Assembly (NCBI GenBank): GCA_028095005.1
Contig: CM051460.1
Location: 79,501,676-79,565,675 of the forward strand
Length of the DNA stretch: 64,000 nt
Direction of reading: 5' to 3'
Origin: Rhynchospora pubera
Taxonomy: Eukaryota > Streptophyta > Magnoliopsida > Poales > Cyperaceae
This document shows positions 33,764 to 45,744 of this stretch, piece by piece; position 1 is the first letter of the stretch; the number at the start of each line of letters is the position of its first letter. The position numbers were made by a program, and so were the translations under genes. Below the pieces are notes generated by a model, which saw only the letters and a list, made by a program, of their open reading frames with translations, did no database searches and was not told the origin of the DNA.

Positions 33764-36530
33764 GGAAATAAAAGGGGACCCAGCTCTCTCTCTCTCTCTT
33801 TTCTTTCGAACCAACAGAGAGGCTTGCGCCTCTCTTCTCTCCCAAACCGAGCCCCTCCCCTCAAACTCAATCCACCTCCATTTCTCCACCATTTCATCGG
33901 ATCAAAGTACCCACACGTTCACCTCACTACCCTCTTGCAATATCTACCTTCGGATCGTCGATTGATGGCCTCTCCTCGTCGTATTTCTCGACGGAAGTTT
34001 TTCGGGAAATGGAGCGAACTCGTCGGTTTTGGCCGCCGTTCGACCTGGAGCACTCTGGGGTCCTCTCCATCGATTTCCAAGTGGTCTTGCAGAGTTCTTT
34101 CGAGGATTAAGTGGCGAAAATCGAGAAATGACGAATTCGACTCCTTTTGTCGCGTCGCCGGTCTTTGGCCGAAATTGAGTAAGTAACCTCTCTCCCTTTG
34201 TGTCTTGTTCTGTTTGCTTGACTGTACTTGACTGAGGCATGAAATATTTGAAATTGATTTGTGTTTGTGATGCCTTGAATTGAATGGTCGTTTGAGCTTT
34301 GTTGATCTGTTTGTGAGCCCGATTGAAGTTTTGTACTGCTTGGATTTGATCTGTTGTCGATTTGATGCCTCAAATGACTATGTGCTTAGCATCTGAACTG
34401 TTGTGAATGCTATTAGGTTTGATGCTTGTGTTGTTAGGGGTCTGATGTCTCAAATGTTCTATTAAATGGTCTGTTTAGTGGTTTAGAGAAATCCGTATCG
34501 ATTTCGTGTTATTCCTTGGTAATCTATGGTACTTGTGTGTTGTTTAGCACTTGAGTTAATCGTTTAGGCTTACACCTTGTTGTGAGGCATGCACTCAATT
34601 TGTTATACTGCTCTGAAATCGCTATTTGAACTGTTGAGTCATTTGATTAAATGTTGAGTGTGTGCAATGCCTCTATTTGACCTGCTCCTACTTGTGTTTT
34701 GCTTGGGGCTTGATCTGATCTGTTAGGGATTTAAGGATGCTTGATTGAGGCTTTGTTTTGAACTGTTAAGTGTTGAATGTTTCTTTTAGGAATTTTGCTG
34801 CTATGAGTCTAATCAAAATTGTTAGATGTTATGCTTGATATTGGTTCAATCTAGTCTGTTTTGTCAATGGCTTGTTCAGTTGCTCGTTTGACTCTGTGAA
34901 TGCTTGATTTAGGTTAATCTTCGATCTGTCAATTGAAAATCACTTCTGTTGGGTTTGTGCTTGTATGTTCCTTGTTTTTGTTGGCTGAATTTCCGAAATC
35001 AAAATTATTAAGTTGGATTTTGAGGAAATTAAGATTAGAATTAATTGAAGGCTTAAAATAATTATAACTTCGGTTTTGTAATTAAGTAAGAACTTAAGGT
35101 TATAATTTATTTTTATTAGAGTCAGAAAATCAAGTGTCAAGGTCGAGAAGAGTCAAAGAAACTGCTTGTGTACTTATTGATTGGATTATTTGGCTTGTCT
35201 TATGCTCTCGCTTGCTTTTGCTTTGGATTTGCCTAGCTATCAGGTACGGATTTCACTTGAGTTTTAATTATATGTGATATGTATTCTGATTATTGTTATT
35301 ATTGTTATTATTGTTATTATTGTTATTATTATTATTATTATTAATATTATTATTATTATTATCATTATGCATTCTGAATTCATAATTGGAATTTTGCTTC
35401 ATGAGATCATTTTGTGAAATTGTATATTGATGCATGATTGGAAAGTGGCATATTGAATGGTATCCGATTGAAATGTTAGAAAGTGACATATTGAATGGTA
35501 TCCGATTGAAACGTGATTTGATTGAGGTAAGTACAACTTGTGTGGTTGAGATAGACACTCGTAATGTTTGGAGGTGGAGTCATGACCCATCCTACCAAGC
35601 ACCGTGTAATAAGCGCTTATGTACCGGGACTCAGTAGGTCTAGTCTGGAATGGACCGGAGTGTGAGTGTTCCCAGCTTGCTTGTACATTTTGATGATTTA
35701 ATTGATTGAAAATTATGTATGAATTGAATTGGCCGTTGGCATCCATCTATAGGGTGGTTCGCGGTATCTGAAGGAAATGACTGAAATGATTGACTTGTGA
35801 TAAACCAGACTTGCATATTAGGTAATTGTCCAACCAAATGAGTCGGCTTTTGCTATACATTGATATTTGAATTGTTATGGAATTGATGCCGAGCTCACAT
35901 TTCATATTGCATTGATTGAATTGATTTGACCTTGCTATTTCTATTGGAAACAAGTTATTAATTATTTGTTCAGGTAATTGAAATGATAATTGTCATATTT
36001 TGAATTCAAAGAAAAAAATTGATTTCTAAGAGTATTGAATTTATTTGTCTAATTGCATTGCTTGATTGAAAGTCTAGTTTTAATGTTATTGAAATAAAAA
36101 GAAATGAAATTTGATTTGGAATTGATTTGACTCAGTCTTGTATTTAGTTCCAACACATGATAATCAAAACTCAAGTGGCTGGAACTGAATACCGTACTGA
36201 GATAAAATTTATTTATCTCATTCCGTGCTTTTTGCATTGTTTTCCACTATTGGTTGTGGGTTCCAGGTTTCAGATCAAGTGCGGGACTGCAAGACGAGTA
36301 GCAAACCATTGGATATTGTGGTTAGTAATCCAAATATACCAGACCTTTATAGTATTTACGTTATATTTAAGTAAATAAATTATAAATTTCTAATTGATCG
36401 ATATATTATTTGAATAGAATCAATATTAATTGGTAAATTAGGTATTAGTAAGCCTTGCGGGTGCAGCAGGCATCCGCGGCGGGCACTCCATCGTGTACTG
36501 TCCAGTTACAGTATTCGACGGGGTGTCACA
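33711..36530 (+). repeat. 5' LTR of element 2
   Basis: 2,820 bp. Opens with an A tract of about 39 bases and a CT repeat, then a perfect 8-bp hairpin (33816-33835). A 73-codon ATG frame (33965-34186, starting MASPRRISRRKFFGKW) precedes a GAG|TAAGTAACC-like donor region; it is unlikely to be a retrotransposon protein. An ATT-repeat tract lies at about 35290-35366. Confidence 0.96.
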
Positions 36531-36532
36531 AA

Positions 36533-36544
36533 TGGTATCAGAGA
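36533..36544 (+). other. Primer binding site, element 2
   Basis: TGGTATCAGAGA two bases after the 5' LTR; one mismatch to the initiator Met tRNA complement at its last base. Confidence 0.8.
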
Positions 36545-37669
36545 ATTGTTTAACAACCAAACCAGACCAATAGATTGCGTGAGAATGGGTACGTCTAAAG
36601 GGTTGTTTTGTAAGTAAGTTGATTTCTTACTATTTGTGCTAGCAAAATAATATTTGTCTAGCTTAGTTATAAGTATTATAGGATACAGATGCTTTGTATT
36701 TGTATATATCTAATATATTAATTGTTTATAGTTGCTTGATTATTTTATATATGTGTTGTAATTTTAAAAGTTATGTTTAATAGGTTGTAACAATTTTTGT
36801 GGATGAAATTAATAGAGCTTATTTTCTAATGTTTGAAATGTAAAGTGATTTTGATAAGTGCACAAAAAAAAAGAGTTGGTATGGCAAGTTAAAGGATTTT
36901 GGTTATTATAGTAAGCATGTTATATGTTATATTAATGCTAATTGGAATATTAAGGATTTCTGAATTTACTATAGTATGCACAAACTTTTGGAACTTATTT
37001 GAGTAAAGATTTTCTTATCTTTTGTTGGCACAAGGATCAAACAAGCTGACTGATCATCTGACTTGTTAATTGAATCTCAATAATATAAGAATTATTCTTA
37101 CTTCCTTGACTGATCACCAAGGCAGTCAAGAATAATTTTGATATTACCGTGCTTCCTAAAAGATAAGAAAAGAACTGGATATTTCAAAATGTTACTAGTT
37201 ACGAGAATTGAAAGATTTGTTTTTTTTAAATGATAACGTAAGAAGTGGTAGTATTTTCTGCTTGTAGTACTCTGTTATTTGAATTGTTATAATGTTATGA
37301 TATGGAATTGTCTGAATTGAATATGGAATTGATTGACCGTTGGCAACCCTCTTTAGAGGTGATTCACGGTATCCGAATATCTGTAATCGCTGGTTGCTCT
37401 CAGAGGAAGAGACTCGCGATATCTGACTTTGAATTGATTGACTTGTAATTGTGACTTATGATTGTCATGCTTGCATTTAAGTACCGAGATTGGGCCGACA
37501 TTCTTGTATTATCATTAGTATTTTAATTTTGAATTGAATAAAATGTCGGGCTGAGTTGCATTACATAAATCGATAATTGTTGCATAATATGTTTGTACTA
37601 TTTGATTGTATTATTGATTGCATGATTGCTATGTACTTAGATAAATTTCGAGGTCGAAATTTTTTTTAT
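36545..37669. other. Interior of element 2, no coding sequence
   Basis: AT-rich with stops in all frames. From about 37265 to 37520 it resembles a diverged piece of an LTR (GACCGTTGGCAACCCTCT, GGTATC, TCTGACTTTGAATTGATT), as in LTRs at 25000-25030 and 35730-35800. Confidence 0.6.
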
Positions 37670-37680
37670 AAGGAGGGATG
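37670..37680 (+). other. Polypurine tract, element 2
   Basis: AAGGAGGGATG just before the 3' LTR start at 37683. Confidence 0.7.
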
Positions 37681-37682
37681 AA

Positions 37683-37691
37683 TGTGATAAC

Positions 37692-37731
<40 letters not shown>

Positions 37732-40498
37732 GGAAATAAAAGGGGACCCAGCTCTCTCTCTCTCTCTTTTCTTTCGAACCAACAGAGAGGCTTGCGCCTC
37801 TCTTCTCTCCCAAACCGAGCCCCTCCCCTCAAACTCAATCCACCTCCATTTCTCCACCATTTCATCGGATCAAAGTACCCACACGTTCACCTCACTACCC
37901 TCTTGCAATATCTACCTTCGGATCGTCGATTGATGGCCTCTCCTCGTCGTATTTCTCGACGGAAGTTTTTCGGGAAATGGAGCGAACTCGTCGGTTTTGG
38001 CCGCCGTTCGACCTGGAGCACTCTGGGGTCCTCTCCATCGATTTCCAAGTGGTCTTGCAGAGTTCTTTCGAGGATTAAGTGGCGAAAATCGAGAAATGAC
38101 GAATTCGACTCCTTTTGTCGCGTCGCCGGTCTTTGGCCGAAATTGAGTAAGTAACCTCTCTCCCTTTGTGTCTTGTTCTGTTTGCTTGACTGTACTTGAC
38201 TGAGGCATGAAATATTTGAAATTGATTTGTGTTTGTGATGCCTTGAATTGAATGGTCGTTTGAGCTTTGTTGATCTGTTTGTGAGCCCGATTGAAGTTTT
38301 GTACTGCTTGGATTTGATCTGTTGTCGATTTGATGCCTCAAATGACTATGTGCTTAGCATCTGAACTGTTGTGAATGCTATTAGGTTTGATGCTTGTGTT
38401 GTTAGGGGTCTGATGTCTCAAATGTTCTATTAAATGGTCTGTTTAGTGGTTTAGAGAAATCCGTATCGATTTCGTGTTATTCCTTGGTAATCTATGGTAC
38501 TTGTGTGTTGTTTAGCACTTGAGTTAATCGTTTAGGCTTACACCTTGTTGTGAGGCATGCACTCAATTTGTTATACTGCTCTGAAATCGCTATTTGAACT
38601 GTTGAGTCATTTGATTAAATGTTGAGTGTGTGCAATGCCTCTATTTGACCTGCTCCTACTTGTGTTTTGCTTGGGGCTTGATCTGATCTGTTAGGGATTT
38701 AAGGATGCTTGATTGAGGCTTTGTTTTGAACTGTTAAGTGTTGAATGTTTCTTTTAGGAATTTTGCTGCTATGAGTCTAATCAAAATTGTTAGATGTTAT
38801 GCTTGATATTGGTTCAATCTAGTCTGTTTTGTCAATGGCTTGTTCAGTTGCTCGTTTGACTCTGTGAATGCTTGATTTAGGTTAATCTTCGATCTGTCAA
38901 TTGAAAATCACTTCTGTTGGGTTTGTGCTTGTATGTTCCTTGTTTTTGTTGGCTGAATTTCCGAAATCAAAATTATTAAGTTGGATTTTGAGGAAATTAA
39001 GATTAGAATTAATTGAAGGCTTAAAATAATTATAACTTCGGTTTTGTAATTAAGTAAGAACTTAAGGTTATAATTTATTTTTATTAGAGTCAGAAAATCA
39101 AGTGTCAAGGTCGAGAAGAGTCAAAGAAACTGCTTGTGTACTTATTGATTGGATTATTTGGCTTGTCTTATGCTCTCGCTTGCTTTTGCTTTGGATTTGC
39201 CTAGCTATCAGGTACGGATTTCACTTGAGTTTTAATTATATGTGATATGTATTCTGATTATTGTTATTATTGTTATTATTGTTATTATTGTTATTATTAT
39301 TATTATTATTAATATTATTATTATTATTATCATTATGCATTCTGAATTCATAATTGGAATTTTGCTTCATGAGATCATTTTGTGAAATTGTATATTGATG
39401 CATGATTGGAAAGTGGCATATTGAATGGTATCCGATTGAAATGTTAGAAAGTGACATATTGAATGGTATCCGATTGAAACGTGATTTGATTGAGGTAAGT
39501 ACAACTTGTGTGGTTGAGATAGACACTCGTAATGTTTGGAGGTGGAGTCATGACCCATCCTACCAAGCACCGTGTAATAAGCGCTTATGTACCGGGACTC
39601 AGTAGGTCTAGTCTGGAATGGACCGGAGTGTGAGTGTTCCCAGCTTGCTTGTACATTTTGATGATTTAATTGATTGAAAATTATGTATGAATTGAATTGG
39701 CCGTTGGCATCCATCTATAGGGTGGTTCGCGGTATCTGAAGGAAATGACTGAAATGATTGACTTGTGATAAACCAGACTTGCATATTAGGTAATTGTCCA
39801 ACCAAATGAGTCGGCTTTTGCTATACATTGATATTTGAATTGTTATGGAATTGATGCCGAGCTCACATTTCATATTGCATTGATTGAATTGATTTGACCT
39901 TGCTATTTCTATTGGAAACAAGTTATTAATTATTTGTTCAGGTAATTGAAATGATAATTGTCATATTTTGAATTCAAAGAAAAAAATTGATTTCTAAGAG
40001 TATTGAATTTATTTGTCTAATTGCATTGCTTGATTGAAAGTCTAGTTTTAATGTTATTGAAATAAAAAGAAATGAAATTTGATTTGGAATTGATTTGACT
40101 CAGTCTTGTATTTAGTTCCAACACATGATAATCAAAACTCAAGTGGCTGGAACTGAATACCGTACTGAGATAAAATTTATTTATCTCATTCCGTGCTTTT
40201 TGCATTGTTTTCCACTATTGGTTGTGGGTTCCAGGTTTCAGATCAAGTGCGGGACTGCAAGACGAGTAGCAAACCATTGGATATTGTGGTTAGTAATCCA
40301 AATATACCAGACCTTTATAGTATTTACGTTATATTTAAGTAAATAAATTATAAATTTCTAATTGATCGATATATTATTTGAATAGAATCAATATTAATTG
40401 GTAAATTAGGTATTAGTAAGCCTTGCGGGTGCAGCAGGCATCCGCGGCGGGCACTCCATCGTGTACTGTCCAGTTACAGTATTCGACGGGGTGTCACA
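37683..40498 (+). repeat. 3' LTR of element 2
   Basis: 2,816 bp. The four-base length difference from the 5' LTR equals the difference in A-tract length (about 35 versus 39 A); I saw no other difference. Confidence 0.96.
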
Positions 40499-42545
40499 CC
40501 ATTCAACAAAAGAATAACAGAACTGCTATGATTGGTTGAAAATTAGGTATTTTGTACCCAATCAATACAGCATATTAGTCAGAAAACACGTGTAATAGAT
40601 CAGACAAGCTTTTCTGTACGTATACCCTATATAGCTGGTTCTGTGATAAAATTCACACAAATTAAAGTTTAACCTTCCAATAAAATGGTATACCAGTCAA
40701 TTGACGAGTTTTTTGGTAACTCAAACTCAAACAGACAGGGTTAAGAATCCTTTTTGCCAAACCAATAATTAAAATTTGAGAACAGAGAAGAACACTAGCT
40801 AATTCGCTTACTCCACAATATGCCAGATTAGGAGATTGGTGTATTTTTGGCTTAGTCGCTAATTACTCCTATAATTTTCCTTAACACCCTTCAATAACTA
40901 CTCCAAAATTTGGAGAACAACCAAGAGCTTGTGAATAAGAGGAAGGTTGAAAAAGAAGTTATATACCTTTATATACTGACAATTAGGCACCACCTCTTGG
41001 GAAGGGATTTCTCTTCTGCGCTGCACATGCCAAATGGGAGGCAAGTGAACTGAGAGCACACAACAACACTGTCACTTGAAGAAGGGAAGATCAATATCTA
41101 CTGTTTCATGTCGAAATTAACTTCTCAGAATGGGTAATTTGCCATTTACAAAGTAAATAAAGAATGTTTCAGTAAAAAAGTACTGTACTTACCAGTATAT
41201 GGCCCAAGTCAATATGACGATATGTCACAAAGAAGGTGGAGTTAGAGTCAGGCACAGGCTACTGGAGAGCGACTGAGAGAAGGGAAGAAGACCTCAGTGC
41301 AAGATAGAAGCAGATTTAATGCAAGTACAAACAGCATATTGCTTCTAGGTTTCTTATGTGCATCTCGAAATGCCCTAACAAATTGTTCTGCCTTGTTAGG
41401 TCCCACCTGCAAAAGAAGATACTTAAAAATGTATAAACTATCAATGAAAAGGCTTCCATAATTCAAAGGGGAAAAAAAACCTGATTGCATTATATTGTGT
41501 TTTTTTTTTTTTTTGGAGAAACTAGGCAGAGGCTACCTAGTAAGATTGCATTATATTGTTGGGATCACTATTCTGCAAAAGTTATTAAAAACAGTCTATT
41601 ACAGAAACATCATAGTTTTAATACAAAAAATATTGGCCACAGCTATCTAAAATCCAACTGTAACTAAGAAACTAATTTGTGTACATAGTTTCTCTTCAGA
41701 TGGGTTAAAGTGGATACAGTGGGATTAAAATTAGTCAATTTTTGCAAAATTGCTTTAGAATTATACAAAATTGATTAATTATTTTTAAACCAACACCTCT
41801 AAATAGACATTATTGACCCAAACTAGAGTGATTTTATTTTCTATCACTCACCTTAATTATGAGGAAACAGAAGAAACTTTTTCAGTAAAAGTTTACCAGT
41901 TGCGCTGTCCACGTTCCTTGAACTCAACATCTATGCTCCTTTTCTTCTCCTCTCCTACTTACTAACCTTCGATGAAGAAAAGAAGAACACTAGCACAAGA
42001 ATGGCAAACCTTACATTATACACAAATCACGCTCATGAAAAAGATAATTCACTAAATATTCAATGAAAACTATTCCACGGAGGAGATCCCGATCGAGATC
42101 AGTTCAGAATTTGAGAAAGAAAATTATGAATTTAAAAAAATTGGAAGGAGAGAGGAGAGAAGTGTCCGTGCTTGTATAGGTTTTCAGAGTTCTGAGCGGA
42201 GGTTAGAAGAAGAGGAGACGGAGAATTAAAAAGAGAAACTAATTAACTAACGCCAAAAACAAGGTAATCCCTCAGCGATTCATATCCAGCCGTCGAATTA
42301 GATCGAACGGCTCATTAATAAAAGATGTCATTGGGTCCCGACTCCCGAAGGAAAGGAAAGAGTTAACCAGCAAAAAAAAGAATTAAAGGGCAGAAACCAG
42401 AAATGAATCCGCGCCTCAATTGATCAGATCTAGCACGGTCTTTGGAATGATCCAACGGTTAAAAGGTGCCAAGTAAAAATCCATTTTGGATTGTAATATT
42501 CAGCCAGAATAAAGCGTCTCTCTGTCTGACTAGTTCAATCCAAGT
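40499..42545 (-). promoter_or_regulatory. Remaining 5' intron, leader and promoter side of the SOSS-B-like gene
   Basis: Continues the sequence interrupted by element 2. Parts recur at 44575-45620 (unit D) and 47790-47990, including a leader with CTGTTTCATGTCGAAATTAA and the segment CGCGCCTCAATTGATCAGAT. On the minus strand 42150-42350 is CT-rich, as in a leader. Exact transcription start and exon 1 were not resolved. Confidence 0.4.
41248..41406 (-). pseudogene. Exon-like fragment of unknown parentage
   Basis: Read on the minus strand, a good acceptor (cttcttttgcag) precedes 52 codons to a TGA at 41248. The first part (VGPNKAEQFVRAFRDAHKKP) looks protein-like; the rest is hydrophobic and serine-rich. 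It may be the last exon of an unidentified or captured gene upstream of the SOSS-B-like gene, or chance. It has no counterpart in the otherwise similar regions at 45330 and 47800. Confidence 0.3.
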
Positions 42546-42689
42546 TCTTTATATTTTTGTTTTGTGATTTTTCTTTTGAGAGTTAACTGCTCAACTTTTT
42601 AATAGAAAATATCTATAAATTTTTATATCCAGATTTTGAAATAATATTAAAATAAATTTTGATAAATTATTTTTATCTTGACAGCATGT

Positions 42690-43975
42690 GTACAACAACA
42701 ATCATTTTTTATAAAGGGGTAATGTCTCGCCCTTTTGATAAATTAAGTGTTGTAATCGAAATATATGCTAACATAGTGTGAATAAATATCAGCATATTGC
42801 AGTTATATAAGTTGTCATGTTTGCAAGTTAAGTGATTTGCATTTCTTCAAATATGTTATTTGTCATATTTAGGTTACATCAATTTAGTTTTATGTTACTT
42901 TCACACTATTTTTGCAGCTTATTTTATTCTCTTTAAATTTACACCATTGTTTAGATATCTTCCACCGCTAACTGTATGACTCATCTAATTAACACCCTGA
43001 TCATGCAAAAACAAATGGGTGTGAATAAATTTCCGTTATTAAGTTTGATATGCTTATATATGAGGCTCATTCTGAGTCATCGTCTTTGTAATTCATAATG
43101 CAATTGAGAATTATTTTATCCAGCGACATCAGATTCATAATTTAAACTAATAAGATTATATACTAATATTAGATGTTGGAGAAAATCAAATTTGTGGAAG
43201 ATTTGAATTTCTAGAAAGTCGGCTGGTTTATCCCACCGGAGGTATGAGGGGCGTGATTAGTAAGGAGTCATGTTCACTTGTTGGCATTTGTGATAACACA
43301 CAGGTACTATATTAGAAATATTTTTTTAAAGAATTTAGCTTTTCCATTTTCTGGTTAGTGGTTCATATATTTGCAATCGGCACATATTTTGAGTTCTATT
43401 CATAAATAAATCTCAATAATTTTTCACAGGAATGTGATAATTAATAAAATGTAACCGTAACATTGATGATAGTTTGATTTAGTAAACCATTTTGCCAAAA
43501 AAAAAAAGACCCTTTCAAGGCTCAAGAGCAATTTCTTAATTTTATTTTTACTTTTTCGTACTATTTTAACAATCCTCAACATTATATAATTAGAACTCAT
43601 AATTTCAAATTTCGATTTACTTAATATCGAAGATCTGGGTGGAAAGGTGACGTCTCTTAGCTGCTAATCTCTTCTTGCGTCAAGGACTGTTTTTTCCATC
43701 ACAATGCTGATCAAGAGCCTTTGAGGAATGAGATACGAACAACAAAGGTTTCTCAAATTGGTGAACCTTATTACCAATATTTTTTTTCTTACTAATATAT
43801 AGTCATATATATTAGATGTACGCTCTTTTTCTTTAGTAATAATTACTATGTTATAAATCCTCTCGTCATCAAATATATTGTCCATTTTACAGTAAACCAA
43901 TGCCTTGCCTTTAAGATATTCTGGTTTAAATTTTTGGAATTCCAAAACTCGCTTTAAATTTGTGTTCCAACTTCC
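42690..43975 (+). repeat. Duplicated unit, copy D
   Basis: Full unit order. The first exon-like block (43121-43304) is open in its second part (DVGENQICGRFEFLESRLVY, then GVISKESCSLVGICDNTQ|GTAC) but shifted near its start (TATATACTAAT). The second block is mostly deleted: 43621 jumps to the GAAGATCTGGG region. Downstream part normal. Confidence 0.75.
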
Positions 43976-44399
43976 AACCATGATGGCTGGCACCGAATTC
44001 ATCAAATGAACAAAATTTATATTGTAAGCAAATTTTCTATATGATAAACATATTAAGGATGAAATTTAGTGTAATTTGAATTTATTGTTAATGCAAAATT
44101 AACTAACCAAATAATAAAATTGCTAAATTATTCTTATATGAATCCTTTATCTTTAAAATTGCATTATGTTTGGTATCAAATTAAGTTAAAAAAACAAAAT
44201 ATTTTTCATTATCTTTTATATTTTGATAAAGTATTAAATCAAAATTGTTAAATTGGAAAAAACCGAAACTGAAGCTTGGTTGGATAGCCATCAGATTCTA
44301 TAAACTAAAACTATGTTCCATCACTGGTTTAAACTAAGCAAACAAAGATGCGGGTGATATGAAGTAGATACGAATTTCCAACTTTATCCAATGGATAGA
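43976..44399. repeat. Segment shared by units D and F
   Basis: Matches 54985-55440: TCCAACTTCCAACCATGATG, AACCAAATAATAAAATTGC, TGGTTGGATAGCCATCAGAT, ATGAAGTAGATACGAATTTC. No coding frame on the plus strand. Confidence 0.65.
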
Positions 44400-45625
44400 G
44401 GCTGATTCAAGAGGCATTTGGTAGAATGAAATGAAATTTCAAACTAAAACTCAAGAAAGAAAGTTGCATTGCAATTCAATTATAGTGATTTGATTCTCTA
44501 CACAAGTTTCATTCAGATGGAAGAGAAGAGAATCCTAAATAGATATTGATTTCTGATATATGACCAACGCCATTCAACAAAAGAATAACAGAAGAGCTAT
44601 GATTGATTGAGAATTAGGTGTTTTGTTCCTGATGTAGAGCAAATTAGTTAGAAAACACGTGTAATAGATCAGAGTCAGACAAGCTTTTCTGTATTACTGG
44701 AAAATAGCTGACACCCAAATTCGTTAGAAACCGTAAACTTATCAGAACGTATACCCTATATATCTGGTTTTGTGCTAAATTAACACAAATTAAAGTTAAC
44801 TTTCAAATAAAATGGCATACCAGTTAATTCACGAGTTTTTTGGCAACTCAAACTCAAAAAGAAAGGGTTAAGAATCCTTGTTGCCAAACCAATAATTAAA
44901 ATTTGAGAACGGAGAAGAATACTAGCTGATTCGCTTACTCTACAATATGCCAGATTAGGAGGTTCGTGTGTTTTTGGCTTAGTCCCTAATTACTGTATGA
45001 GCACAAATTAAAGGTAGCACTGAGTAAAAACCATCATTTAAAATTTGGAGAACAACCAAGAATTATGAATAAGAGGAGGGTTGAAAAAGAAGATATATGC
45101 CTTTAAATACTGACAATTAGAAGGGGGCAATGAACCACACATTAGCACCACCTCTTCCTCTTGGGAAGGGATCTCTCTTCTGCGCTGCAGGTGCCAAATG
45201 AGCACACAGAGACACTGTCGCTTGAAGAAGAGAGCACTAATTTCTACTGTTTCATGTCGAAATTAACTTTTCAGAATGGGTAATTTGCGGTTCACAAAAG
45301 TAAATAAAGCATGTTTCAGTAAAAGAGCACCGACCGAAGTCGGTATGTCGCAAGAAGGCGGAGTCAGAGTGAGGCACCTTGCGTTTCGACGCAAGGGTTT
45401 AAAGGAGAGAGCAAAAGGTGTGCGTGAGAGAGGAGAAAAGAGCTTGAGGGAAAGAAAGGCGAGAAATCACAAATGAATCCGCGCCTCAATTGATCAGATC
45501 TAGCATGGGCTTTGGAATGATCCAACAGTTATTAAAAAGTGCCAGTAAAACTCCATTTTGGATTGTAATATTCGGCCGGAATAAAGCGTATCTCTGTCTA
45601 ACAAGTTCAATCCAAGTTGTTTACA
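44400..45625 (-). repeat. Partial copy of the SOSS-B-like gene 5' region (no coding exon)
   Basis: Matches 33541-33710 joined to 40499-42545, minus the retrotransposon. It ends before the coding exon, so this duplicate carries intron, leader and promoter sequence only. It serves as the empty site for element 2. Confidence 0.75.
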
Positions 45626-45744
45626 TTTTTGTTTCGTGATTTTTCTCTTGAGAGTTAACTGCTCGACTTTTGAATAGAAAATATCTTTAATTTTTTATTT
45701 CCAGATTTTGAAATAATATTGAAATAATATTTTGATTTTTATCT

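Larger units (their letters stand above)
33711..40498 (+). mobile_element. LTR retrotransposon 2 (non-coding, non-autonomous), TSD ccatt
   Basis: Starts TGTGATAACC and ends GGTGTCACA, flanked by ccatt (33706-33710 and 40499-40503). The unoccupied paralogous site reads gccattcaacaaaag at about 44571, confirming both ends. LTRs are 2,820 and 2,816 bp. The 1.15-kb interior has a primer binding site and polypurine tract but no gag or pol. It is like a small LARD. LTR architecture relates it to element 1. Confidence 0.97.

Noticed and set aside
35268..35558. A 96-codon frame with a long poly-asparagine run (also 39236-39526)
   Set aside because: It is the ATT-repeat tract of the element 2 LTR read on the minus strand.
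43664..44005. A 113-codon minus-strand frame in unit D with a 62-codon relative at 54829-55017
   Set aside because: Antisense to the unit, in a region with no other coding sign; shared openness follows from sequence similarity. Worth another look only if transcripts appear.
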